DNA of 64,000 bases, from positions 496,001 through 560,000 of the forward strand of contig NW_026111250.1 of the NCBI RefSeq assembly GCF_024679095.1, in the 5' to 3' direction. The notes below the pieces were generated by a model, which did not search any database, was not told the DNA's origin, and was given only the letters and a program-made list of their open reading frames with translations. Shown one piece after another: positions 1 through 13,968 of the stretch. How positions within the stretch are numbered: position 1 is the stretch's first letter; every line of letters starts with the position of its first letter. The position numbers and the translations under genes were made by a program. The DNA comes from Eriocheir sinensis. Taxonomy: Eukaryota; Arthropoda; Malacostraca; Decapoda; Varunidae.

Positions 1-770
1 AAAATAATTTAAAATTGAATGAAATAAATATACAAAATAAACATAAAATAAGGTAAATTTGTAATGAAATATTTGAAAAAATACACATAAAATAATATAA
101 ATTTGTATGAAAATATATATACAAATACACATTAAATAACATGAATTTGTATAAAATTTGTATCAAAATATATACACAAAACAAAATAACGTAATTTTTT
201 ATGAAAATGTATATACAAAATACACATAAAATAATTTAAATACGTAGAAAAATATATATACAAAAAACACATAAAATAATGTAAATATGTATGAAAATAT
301 ATAAACAAATACACATAAAATAATGTAAATCTGGATAAAATATATATCATAAAATAATGTAAATTCGTATCAAAATAAATAAACAAAATACCAATAAAAG
401 AATGTGTATTTGTATGAATATAAATATACAAAATACACATAAAATAACGTAAATTTATATAAAACTATATACAAAAATACACAGAAGTAATTAAATTTGT
501 ATGAAAATATATACAAAATAGACACGAAATAAGCTAAATTTGAATTGAAATATATATACAAAATACATGAAATAAAGTAAATCTGTATCAAAATATTTAT
601 ACAAATACACATATAATAACGTAAATTTGTATGAAAATATATAAACAAAATACACATTAAATAATGTAAATACGTATAAAAAAATATGTACAAAATACAC
701 ATATAATCATGTAATTCGTATCAAAATAAATAAACAAAATACCAATAAAATAATATAAATTTGTATGAGT
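1..770 (-). repeat. 45-bp satellite block 1, minus orientation
   Basis: Tandem 45-bp monomers with the T-rich strand on minus. The first ~400 bp match 10,045-10,450 and 31,445-31,800 in the same orientation. The rest matches, inverted, the plus block beginning near 50,075. It ends at a hinge containing GAGTAAACG at about 768-780. No gene, RNA or regulatory site is seen. Confidence 0.9.
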
Positions 771-1683
771 AAACGTGTATGTTGCATATTTTTTCAATAC
801 AAATTTACCTTATTATATACGCATTTTGTATATTAATTTTAATACAAATTTAATTATTCGATGTGTATTTTTGTATCTGTATTTTTATAAACATATTCTT
901 TATTTTTTGGGTATTTTGTCTCTTTATTTTCATACAAATTTACATTATTTTATTGATATTCTGCTCATTCATTTTGATAGGAATTGACATTATTCTATGT
1001 GTATTTTGTATATATTTTTCATACAAATTTACGTTATTTTATGTGTATTTGTTTATATATTTTGACACAAATTTACAATATTTTATGGGTATTTTGTATA
1101 AACATTTCAAAAGAAATTTACCTAGTTTTATGTGTATTTTGTATATCTATTTTCATACAAATTCAAATTATTTCTATGTATTTTTGTATATATTTTAATA
1201 CAAATTTTAGTTATGTTATGTGTATTTTGTAAATTTATTTTCATTCAAATATATAGTATTTTATTGGTGTTTTGTTGATTTATACTGATACGAATTTACA
1301 TTATTTTATATATACTTTTTATATATATTTTTATACGCATTTACATTATTTAATATTTATTTTGAATATATATTTTTATACAAATTCATGGTATTTTATG
1401 TGTATTTGTATATATATTTTCATATAAATTTCCATTATTTTATGTGTATTTTGTACATATATTTTATTACAAATATACCTTATTTTATGTTTATTTTGTA
1501 TGTGTATTTAGTATATTTATATTTATCCAAATACACATTCTTTTATTGGTATTTTGTTTATTTATTTTGATACGAATTTTCATTTTTTCTAGGTGTATTT
1601 GATATATATATTTTTATACTTATTTACATAATTTTATATGTATTTTGAATATATATTTTCATAGAAATTTACTCTTTATGTAT
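771..1683 (+). repeat. 45-bp satellite block 2, plus orientation
   Basis: Monomers read with the T-rich strand on plus. This is an inverted relative of 7,375-7,825 and 49,770-50,068. Near 1,246 it holds the unexpanded counterpart (AAATATATAG) of the long TA arrays at 7,200 and 28,272. It ends where ACTCTTTATG meets minus-oriented monomers. Confidence 0.88.
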
Positions 1684-1820
1684 ATCTATAGAAAATACAC
1701 ATGAAATAATCTAAATTCGTATCGAAATAAATGAACAAAATACCGATAGAATAATGTAATTTTGAATAAAAATATATATAGAAAATACACATAAAATAAC
1801 GTAAATACAAATAAATATTT

Positions 1821-2350
1821 GATTTGAATTTGAATGAAAATAGATATAAAAATAAACTTAAAATAAGGGAAATTTATAATGAAATATATATACAAAATAC
1901 ACATAAAATAATGTAGATTTGTTTCAAAATATATATACGAATACACATAAAATAACGTAGATTTCTATAGAAATATATATACAAAATACACATGAAATGT
2001 TGTAAATACGTATAAAAATATATATATACAAAATACACATTAAATAATGTAAATTCGTGTCAAAATAAATAATTAAAATATCAATAAAAGAATGTGTATT
2101 TGTATTAAAATAAATATACAAAATACACATACAATAAGGTAAATCTGTATTGAAATAGATATGCAAAATACATATAAAACAATGTAAATTTGTTTCAAAA
2201 TATATATACGAATACACATAAAATAACGTAGATTTGTATAAAAATATATATACAAAATACACATAAAATGAAGTAAATACGTATAAGAAAATGTATACAA
2301 AATACACATAAAATAATGTAAATTCGTATCAAAATAAATAAACATAAAAT
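1821..2350 (-). repeat. 530-bp tandem duplication, copy 1
   Basis: Starts GATTTGAATTTGAATG and is followed immediately by copy 2, which starts with the same word at 2,351. The copies differ at only a few sites, for example a 2-bp difference in a TA run near 2,020. The unit is about 12 monomers. Confidence 0.88.
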
Positions 2351-2875
2351 GATTTGAATTTGAATGAAAATAGATATAAAAATAAACTTAAAATAAGGCA
2401 AATTTATAATGAAATATATATACAAAATACACATAAAATAATGTAGATTTGTTTCAAAATATATATACGAATACACATAAAATAACGTAGATTTCTATAG
2501 AAATATATATACAAAATACACATGAAATGTTGTAAATACGTATAAAAATATATATACAAAATACACATTAAATAATGTAAATTCGTGTCAAAATAAATAA
2601 TTAAAATATCAATAAAAGAATGTGTATTTGTATTAAAATAAATATACAAAATACACATACAATAAGGTAAATCTGTATTGAAATAGATATGCAAAATACA
2701 TATAAAACAATGTAAATTTGTTTCAAAATATATATACGAATACACATAAAATAACGTAGATTTGTATAAATATATATATACAAAATACACATAAAATGAA
2801 GTAAATACGTATAAGAAAATGTATACAAAATACACATAAAATAATGTAAATTCGTATCAAAATAAATAAACAAAA
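2351..2875 (-). repeat. 530-bp tandem duplication, copy 2
   Basis: Second copy of the preceding unit, nearly identical, about 2 bp shorter from a TA-run change. It departs from copy 1 near 2,875, where the sequence continues as AAAATACCAATAAAAG. Confidence 0.87.
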
Positions 2876-4834
2876 TACCAATAAAAGAATGTGTATTTGT
2901 ATAAATATAAATATACAAAATACACAGAAAATAACGTAAATTTGTATAAAACTATTTAAAAAAATACACAAAAGTTATTAAATTCGTATGAAAATAGATA
3001 TACAAAATACAGATAAAATAAGCTAAATTTGAATTGAAATGTATATAGAAAATACATAAAATAATGTAAATATGTATCAAAATATTTATAAAAATTCATA
3101 TAATAACGTAAATTTGTTTAAAAAAATATAAACAAAATACACATTAAATAATGTAAATACGTATAAAAAATATGTACAAAATACACATATAATCATGTAA
3201 TTCGTATCAAACTAAATAAACAAAATATCAATAAAATAATGTAAATTTGTATGAGAAAACATATACAAATACATATAAAATAACGCTAATTTCCATAAAA
3301 ATATATGTCCAAAAATGAACGTAAAATAAAGTAACTTTGAATAAAAATATATATACAAAACACACATTAAATAATGTAAATGCGTACATAAAATAACCTA
3401 AATTTGTTTAAAACTATATACAAAAATACACAAAAATAATTTAAATTTGTATGAAAAGAAATATACAAAATACACATAAAATTAGGTTAATTTGTATTGA
3501 AATACATATACAAAATACATATAAAATAATGTAAATTTGAAAGAAAATATATAAACAAATACACATATAATAACGTAAATTTGTATGAAATATATAATCA
3601 AAATACACATTAAATAATGTAAATATGTAAAAAAATATATACAAAACACAAATAGAATAATGTAAAATCGTATCAAAATATATACACAGAATATTAATAA
3701 AATAATGTAAGTTTGTATGAAAATTAAGATGCAAAATACCTATAAAATAACGCACTTTTTATAAAAATATTGATACCAAAATACACATAAAATATTTGAA
3801 TTTGTATTAAAATAAATATACAAAATGCACATACAATAAGGTAAATTTGTATTGAAATAGATATGCAAAATACATATAAAATAATGTAAATTTGTTTCAA
3901 AATATATACGAATACACATAAAATAACGTAGATTTCTATAAAAATACATATACAAAATACATAATATTAAGTAAATACGTATAAAAAATATATACAAAAT
4001 ACATAAAATAATGTAAATTCGTATAAATGTAAATAAACAATATACCAATAAAAGAATGTGTATTTGTAAAATACACATAAAATAACGTAGATTTCTATAA
4101 AAATAAATACACATAAAATGAAGTAAATACGTATAAAAAAATGAATACAAAAAATACATAAAAATCGTATCAAAATAAATAAAAATACCAGTAAAAGAAA
4201 GTGTATTTGTATTAATATAAATATACAAAATACACATAAAATATCGTAAATTTGTATAAAACTATATACAAAAATACACAGAAGTAATTAAATTTGTATG
4301 AAAATATATATACAAAATACAGCTAAAATGAGCTAAATTTGATTTGTAATGTACATACAAAATACATAAAATAATGTAAATCTGTATCAAAATATTTATA
4401 CAAATACATATAATAACGTAGATTTGTTTAAAAATATATAAACAAAATACACATTAAGTAATGTAAATACGTATAAAAAATATGTACAAAATACACATAT
4501 AATCATGTAATTCGTATGAAAATAAATAAACTAAATAGCAATAAAATAATGTAAATTTGTATGAGAAAACATATACAAATAACGCAAATTTCTATAAAAA
4601 TATATGTACAAAAATCCACATAAAATAAAGTAAATTTGCTAAAAAAATATTTATACAAAACACACACTAAATAATGTAAATGCGTACATAAAATAACCTA
4701 AATTTGTATAAAACTATATACAAAAATACACAAAAATAATTTAAATTTGTTTGAAAAGAAATATACAAAATACACATAAAACTAGGTAAATTTGTATTGA
4801 AATACATATACAAAATACACATCAAATAATGTAA

Positions 4835-5872
4835 ATTTGAATGAAAATATATAAACAAATACACTTAAAATAACGTAAATTTGTATAAAATATATATGCA
4901 AGATACACATTCAATAATGTAAATGTGTATAAAAAAATATATATACAAAAAACAAATAGAATAATGTAAAATCGTATCAAAATAAATACACAGAATATCA
5001 ATAAAATAATGTAAATTTGTATGAAAATAAAGATGCAAAATTCCCAAAAATTATCGCATTTTTATAAAAATATATTTACCAAAATACACATAAAATATTT
5101 AAATTTGTATTGAAATAAATATACAAAATGCATATACAGTAAGGTAAATTTGTATTGAAAGAGATATTCAAAAATACATATAAAACAATGTAAATTTGTT
5201 TCAAAATATATATACGAATACAAATAAAATAAAGTAGATTTCTATAGAAATATATATACAAAATACATATGAAATTATGTAAATACGTATAAAAATATAT
5301 ATACAAAATACATATCAAATAATGTAAATTCGTGTCAAAATAAATAAACAAAATATCATGAAAAGAATGTGTATTTGTATGAAAATAGATAATAGATAAT
5401 ACATTTGTATGTAATATATATGCAAGATACACATTAAATAATGTAAATATGTATAAAAAAGTATATACAAAAAACAAATAGAATAATGTAACATCGTATC
5501 AAAATAAATACACCGAATATTAATAAAATAATGTAAATTTGTATGAAAATAAAGATGCAAAATTCCCATAAAATAGCGCATTTCTTATAAAAATATATAT
5601 ACCAAAATACACATAAAATATTTAAATTTGCATTGAAATAAATATACAAAATGCACATACAATAAGGTAAATTTGTATTGAAAGAGATATGCAAATATAC
5701 ATATAAAACAATGTAAATTTGTTTCAAAATATATATACGAATACAAATAAAAAAACGTAGATTTCTATAAAAATATATATACAAAATACACATAAAATTA
5801 AGTAAATACGTATAAAAAAATGTATACAAAATACACATAAAATAATGTAATTTCGAATTAAAATAAATGCAA
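4835..5872 (-). repeat. ~1,038-bp tandem duplication, copy 1
   Basis: About 23 monomers, including two HOR marker monomers and a GATAATAGATAATA word near 5,388. The junction with copy 2 lies at about 5,870, within AAATAAATGCAAATTTGAA. Inverted relatives lie at 33,687-35,200; further minus-strand copies are at 39.2-40.2 and 47.6-48.6 kb. Confidence 0.82.
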
Positions 5873-6900
5873 ATTTGAATGAAAATATAAAAACAAATAC
5901 ACTTAAAATAACGTAAATTTGTATAAAATATATATGCAAGATACACATTAAATAATGTAAATGTGTATAAAAAAAATATATATACAAAAAACAAATAGAA
6001 TAATGTAAAATCGTATCAAAATAAATACACAGAATATCAATAAAATAATGTAAATTTGTATGAAAATAAAGATGCAAAATTCCCAAAAATTATCGCATTT
6101 TTTATAAAAATAAATATACCAAAATACACATAAAATATTTAAATTTGTCTTGAAAAAAATATACAAAATGCATATACAGTAAGGTAAATTTGTATTAAAA
6201 GAGATATTCAAAAATACATATAAAACAATGTAAATTTGTTTCAAAATATATATACGAATACACATAAAATAAAGTAGATTTCTATAGAAATATATATACA
6301 AAATACATATGAAATTATGTAAATACGTATAAAAATATATATACAAAATACATATCAAATAATGTAAATTCGTGTCAAAATAAATAAACAAAATATCATG
6401 TAAAGAATGCGTATTTGTATAGAAATAGATAATAGATAATAAATTTGTATAAAATATATATGCAAGATACTCATTAAATAATGTAAATATGTATAAAAAG
6501 TATATACAAAAACAAATAGAATAATGTAAATTCGTATCAAAATAAATACCGAATATTAATAAAACAATGTAAATTTGTATGAAAATAAAGATGCAAAATT
6601 CCATAAAATAGCGCATTTCTTATAAAATATATATACCAAAATACACATAAAATATTTAAATTTGTATTGAAATAAATATACAAAATGCACATACAATAAG
6701 GTAAATTTGTATTCAAAGAGATATGCAAAATACATATAAAACAATGTAAATTTGGTTCAAAATATATATACGAATACAAATAAAAAACGTAGATTTCTAT
6801 AAAATATATATACAAAATACACATAAAATTAAGTAAATACGTATAAAAAATGTATACAAAATACACATAAAATAATGTAAATTCGATTTAAAATAAATAA
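5873..6900 (-). repeat. ~1,038-bp tandem duplication, copy 2
   Basis: Repeats copy 1 with scattered 1-bp losses in A and TA runs. The same GATAATAGATAATA word occurs near 6,427 and the TAGCGCATTTCTTAT word near 6,610. Confidence 0.82.
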
Positions 6901-7195
6901 ACAAAATACCAATAAAAGAATGTGTATTTGGATAAATATAAATATACAAAATACATATACAAAATAAACATAAAATAAGGTAGATTTGTAATAAAATATA
7001 TGTACAAAATACACATAAAATAATGTAAATTTATATGAAAATATATATACAAATACACATAAAATACCATGAATTTGTATAAAAATATATATTCAAAATA
7101 AATATTAAGTAATGTAAAAGCGTATAAAAATATATACAAAGTACATATAAAATAATGTAAATTCGTATCAATATAAATCAACAAAACACCAATAA

Positions 7196-7364
<169 letters not shown>

Positions 7365-7830
7365 TGAAAATAAATTTACAAAATACACATAACATAACTA
7401 AAATTTGTATTAAAATATATACAAAAATACATAGAAATAATTTGAGTTTGTATGAAAATAGATATACAAAATACACATAAAACTAGGTAAATTTCTTTTG
7501 AAATGTATATACAAAATAGCCATAAAATATTGTAAATTTGTGTCAAAATATATAAACAAATACACATAAAATAACGTAAATTTGTATGAAAAATATATAC
7601 AAAATACACATAGAATAATGTCAATTCGTATCAAAATTAATAAGCAGAATATCAATAAAATAATGTATATTTGTATGAAAATAAAGATGCAAAATACCCA
7701 TAAAATAAAGCATATGTTTATAAAAATACAGATACAAATATACACATCGAATAATTAAATTTGTATTAAAATTAATATACAAAATGCGTATATAATAAGG
7801 TGAATTTGTATTGAAAAATATACAATATAC

Positions 7831-8605
7831 GTTTACTCATACAAATTTATATTATTTTATTGGAATTTTGTTTATTTATTTTGATACAATTACATGATTA
7901 TGTGTATTTTGTACATTTTTTATACGTATTTACATTATTTAATGTGTATTTTGTTTATATATTTTCATACAAATTTACGTTATTATATGTGTATTTGTAT
8001 AAATATTTTGATACAAATTTACTTTATTTCATGTATTTTGTATATATATTTCAATTCAAATTTAGCTTATTTTGTGTGTATTTTGTATATATTTTCATAC
8101 AAATTTAATTACTTCTGTGTATTTATGTATATAGTTTATATAAATTTACGTTATTTATATGTATTTTGTATATTTATATTTATACAAATACACATTCTTT
8201 TATTGGTATTTTGTTTATTTATTTTGATACACGATTTATATTTATTTATGTATATATATTTATAGAAATCTACATTGTTATATATTTTGCGTATCTATTT
8301 CAATACAAATTTACATTGCTTATTGTATGTGTTTTATATATTTATTTTAATACAAATCTAATTTTTTATGTGTATTTTGGTATATATATTTTATAAATAA
8401 AAAAGCGTTATTTTATGGGTATTTTGCCTCTTTATTTTTCAAATTTACATTATTTTATTAATATTCTGTGTATTTATTTTGATATTTTTTACATTATTTT
8501 ATTTGTATTTTGTATATATATATATATTTTCATACAAATTTAAAATATTTTTGTGTATTTTTGTATATAGTTTGATACAAATTTAGGTTATTTTATGTGT
8601 ATTTT
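7831..8605 (+). repeat. 45-bp satellite block 4, plus orientation
   Basis: Starts at the ACGTTTACTCAT hinge and runs through one HOR, with its marker monomer near 8,405. It ends at TTTTTAATATCTATTAAAT. Equivalent to 18,135-19,155 and 28,886-29,900, but with several extra deletions, for example around 8,240-8,300. Confidence 0.88.
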
Positions 8606-8612
8606 TAATATC

Positions 8613-11600
8613 TATTAAATATATATACAAAATACATATGAAATTATGTAAATACGTATAAAAATATATATACAAAATACATATCAAATAATGTAAATTC
8701 GTGTCAAAATAAATAAACAAAATATCATGAAAACAATATGTATTTGTATGAAAATAGATAATAGATAATAAATTTGTATAAAATATATATGCAAGATACA
8801 CATTAAATAATGTAAATATGTATAAAAAAGTATATACAAAAGACAAATAGAATAATGTAAATCGTATCAAAATAAATAAACAGAATATTAATAAAATAAT
8901 GTAAATTTGTATGAAAATAAAGATGCTAAATTCCCATAAAATAGCGCATTTCTTATAAATATATATATACCAAAATACACATAAAATTTTTAAATTTGTA
9001 TTGAAATAAATATACAAAATGCATATACAATAAGATAAATTTGTATTGAAAGAGATATGCAAAAATACATATAAAACAATGTAAATTTGTTTCAAAATAT
9101 ATATACGAATACAAATAAAAAACGTAGATTTCTATAAAAATATATATACAAAATACACATAAAATTAAGTAAATACGTATAAAAAAAATTATTCAAAAAA
9201 CACATAAAATAATGTAAATTCGAATTAAAATAGATAAACAGAATACCAATAAAAGAATGTGTATTTGGATAAATATAAATATACAAAATACACATACAAA
9301 ATAAACATAAAATAAGGTACATTTGTAATAAAATATATGTACAAAATACTCATACAATAATGTAAATTTATATGAAAATATATATACAAATACACATAAA
9401 ATACCATGAATTTGTATAAAATATATATTCAAAATAAATATTAAATAATGTAAGAGCGTATAAAAATATATATACAAAGTACATATAAAATGAAAATTAA
9501 GATGCAAAATACCTATAAAATAACGCATTTTTTATAAAATTATTGATACTAAAATACACATAAAATATTTGAACTTGTATTAAAATAAATATACAAAATG
9601 CACATACAATAAGGTAAATTTGTATTGAAATAGATATGCAAAATACATATAAAATAATGTAAATTTGTTTCAAAATATATATACGAATACACATAAAACA
9701 ACGTAGATTTCTATAAAAATACATATACAAAATACACATAATATTAAGTAAATACGTATAAAAAAATGTATACAAAATACACATAAAATAATGTAAATTC
9801 GTATAAATGTAAATAAACAATATACCAATAAAAGAATGTGTATTTGTATAAAAATATATATACAAAACACACTTTAGATAATGTAAATGAGTATAAAAAT
9901 ATGTATACAAAATACCTATGAAATAATCTAAATTCGTATCGAATTAAATTAAGAAATACCAATAAAATAATGTAATTTTGGATGAAAATATATATACAAA
10001 ATACACATAAAATAACCTAAATACAAATACAAGTATACACATAAAATAATTTAAAATTGAATGAAATAAATATACAAAATAAACATAAAATAAGGTAAAT
10101 TTGTAATGAAATATGAAAAAATACACATAAAATAATATAAATTTGTATGAAAATATATATAGAAATACACATTAAATAACATGAATTTGTATAAAATTTG
10201 TATCAAAATATATACTTATACACACAATAAAATAACGTAATTTTTTTTATGAAAATGTATATACAAAATACACATAAAATAATTTAAATACGTAGAAAAA
10301 TATATATACAAAAAACACATAAAATAATGTAAATTTGTAAGAAAATATATAAACAAATACACATAAAATAATGTAAATTTGGATAAAATATATATACAAA
10401 ATGAACATTAAATAATGTAAATATGTATAAAAAAATATATACAAAATACACATAGAATAATGTTAAATCGTATCAAAATAAATAAAGAGAATATCAATAA
10501 AATAATGTAAATTTGTATGAAAATAAAGATGCAAAATATCCATATAATAACGCATATTTGCATAAAAATATATGTACAAAAATACATATAAAATAGTTAA
10601 GTTTGTATTAAAATAAATATACTAAATGCACGTACAATAAAGTAAATTTGTATTGAAATAGATATGCAAAATACACATCAATAATGTAAATTTGTATCAA
10701 AATATATATCGAATACTCATAAAATAGAGTAAATTTCTATGAAAATATACATACAAAATAGATATACAAAATACACATATAACTAGTTAAATTTGTATTT
10801 AAATACATGTACAAAAAACACATAAAATAATGTAGATTTGTATGAAATGAAAACAAATACATTTTATATAAAATATATATACAAAATACACATAGAATAA
10901 AGTAAAATTATATAAAAATAAATACACAGAATATCAATAAAATAATGTAAATTTGTATGAAAATAAAGATGCAAAATACCCATAAAATAAAGCATATTTT
11001 TATAAAAATACATGTACAAAAATACACATAGATTAATCAAATTTGTATTAAAATTAATATACAAAATGCACATACAATAAGGTAAATTTGTATTGAAAAA
11101 ATATGCAAAATACACATAAAATAATGTAAATTTGTTTCAAAATATATATATGAATACACATAAAATAACGCAGATTTCTATAGAAATATATATACAAAAT
11201 ACACTTGAAATAATGTAAATACGTATAAAAATATATATACAAAATACACATTAAATAATGTTAATTCGTGTCAAAATAAATAAACAAAATATCATGAAAA
11301 GAATGTGTATTTGCCTGAAAATAGATATACAGAATACACATAAAATAACCTAAATTTGTATAAAACTATATACAAAATACACAAAATAATTTAAACTTGT
11401 ATGAAAATAAATATACAAAAAACATATAAAAATAGGTAAATTTGTAATGAAATACATATACAAAATACACATAAAATAATGTAAATATGAATGAAAATAT
11501 ATAAACATATAGACTTAAAATAACGTAAAATTGTATCAAATATATATACAAAAAAACATTAAATAATGTAAATATGTATAAAAAATATATATACAAAACA

Positions 11601-12080
11601 CAAATAAAATAATGTAAAATCGTATCAAAATAAATACAGAAAATATTAATAAAATAATGTAAATATGTATGAAAATTAAGATGCAAAATTCCCATAAAAG
11701 AACGCATTTTTTATAAAAATATAAATACTAAAAAACATAAAATATTTGATTTTGTATTATAATAAATAGATATACAAAATTCACATAAAATAAGCTAAAT
11801 TTGAATTGAAATATATATACAAAATACATAAAATAATGTAAATATGTATCAAAATACCTATACAAATACACATATAATAACGTAAATTTGTATAAAAATA
11901 TATAAACAAAATACACATTAAATAATGTAAATACGTATAAAAAAAATGTACAAAATACACAAATAATCATGTAATTCGTATCAAAATAAATAGACAAAAT
12001 ACCAATAAAATAATGTAAATTTCTATGAGAAAACATATACAAAATACACATAAATAATGCAAATATCAATAAAAATATAT
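8613..12080 (-). repeat. 45-bp satellite block 5, minus orientation
   Basis: Equivalent to 19,160-22,655 and 29,905-33,500. It contains an internal same-orientation junction near 9,485 (TATAAAATGAAAATTAAG) and a short-deletion site near 9,848. From 9,485 onward it is the inverted counterpart of 56,728-59,375. Confidence 0.89.
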
Positions 12081-13968
12081 ATAATATATTTTTATACATA
12101 TTTAAAATATTTAATGTATATTTTGTATATATATATTTTATCTAAATTTACGTGATTTTATATGTATTTGTTTATATATTTTCATACAAATTTACATTAT
12201 TTTATGTGAGTTTTCTATATGTATTTCAATACAAATTTGCCTAACTTTATGTGTATTTTGCATATCTATTTTCAAACAAATTTAAATTATTTTTGTGTAT
12301 ATTTGTATATATTTTTATACAAATTTTAGTTATTTTATTTGTTTTTATATATATATTTTCTACAAATATACATTCTTTTATTGGAATTTTGAGTATTTAA
12401 TTTTTACAATTTACATTATTTTATGTGTATTTTGTATATATATTTTCTACGTATTTAAACTATTTTATGTGTATATATATACATTTTCATAAAATTTACG
12501 TTATTTTATTGTGTGTGTTCGTATATATTTTGAAACATTTTATACAAATTCATGTTATTTTATGTGTATATATATATTTTCATACAAATTTATATTATTT
12601 ATGTGTATTCTTATATATTTTATTACAAATTTACCTTATTTTATGTTTATTTTATATATTTATTTCATTCAATTTTAAATTATTTAATGTGTATATTTGT
12701 ATTTGTATTTAGGTTATTTTATGTGTTTTTTATATATATTTTCATCCAAATTGCATTATTTTATTGTTATTCTTAATTTAACTCGATACAATTTAGATTA
12801 TTTCATAGGTATTTTGTATACATATTTTTATACTCATTTACATTATCTAATGTGTGTTTTGTATATATTTTTATGCAAACTAATTTTATGTGCATTTTGT
12901 ACATATATTTTATAGAAACTTAAAACGTTATTTTATGTGTATTTTGTATATGTTTTCTCATACAAATTTACATTATTTAATTAGTTTTTGTTTATTTATT
13001 TTGATACGAATAACTTGATTATTGGTCTATTTTGTAAAAATATTTAAAACGTATTTACATTACATAATGTGTATTTTGTTTATATATTTTTTATACAAAT
13101 TTACGTTATTATAAGTGTATTTGTTAAAATATTTTGAAACGAATTTACTTTATTTTATGTATTTTGTATATATATTTCAATTCAAATTTAGCTTATTTTG
13201 TGTGTATTTTGTATATCTATTTTCATACAAATTTAATTACTTCTGTGTATTTTTGTATATAGTTTTATACAAATTTACGTTATTTTATTTGCATTTTGTA
13301 TATTTATATTTATACAAATACACATTCTCTTATTGGTATTTTGTTTTTTTATATTTATACGAATTTACATTATGTTATGTATTTTGTATACATTTTGATT
13401 CGTATTTACTTAATTTTATTTGTATTTTGTATATATATATTTATAAAATACGTTATTTTATGTGTATTCGTATATATATTTTGAAACAAATTTACATTGT
13501 TTTATATGTTTTTTGCATATCTATTTCAATACAAATTTACCTTATTGTATGTGCATTTTGTATATTTATTTTAATACAAATTCAAATATTTTATGTGTAT
13601 TTTGGTATATATAATTAAAAAAAATGCGTTATTTTATAGGTATTTTGCATCTTAGTTTTCATAGAAATGTACATTATTTATTAATATTCTGTGTATATAT
13701 TGTATATACGATTTTATATTATACTATTTGTGTTTTGTATATAATTTTTTATACATATTTTCATTATTTAATGTGTATTTTTTTATATATTTTATACAAA
13801 TTAACGTCATTTTAAGTGTATTTGTTTATATAATTTCATTCAAATTTACATTATTTTAAGTGTATTTTGTATATGTATTTCAATACAAATTTACCTAATT
13901 TTATGTGTATTTTGTATATTTATTTTCATACAAATTTAAATAATTTTTGTGTTTTTTTGTATATACAT
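12081..13968 (+). repeat. 45-bp satellite block 6, plus orientation
   Basis: Begins at the TA-rich J3 hinge and ends where TATATACATATAGAG leads into minus monomers. Equivalent to 22,661-24,555. Relative to that copy it has numerous 1-bp losses in T and TA runs and keeps ~21 bp near 13,020 that copy 2 lacks. Confidence 0.88.

Noticed and set aside
12060..12100. TATA-rich words as promoters or poly(A) signals (AATAAA, TATATA)
   Set aside because: Such words occur by necessity in nearly every monomer and carry no positional information here.
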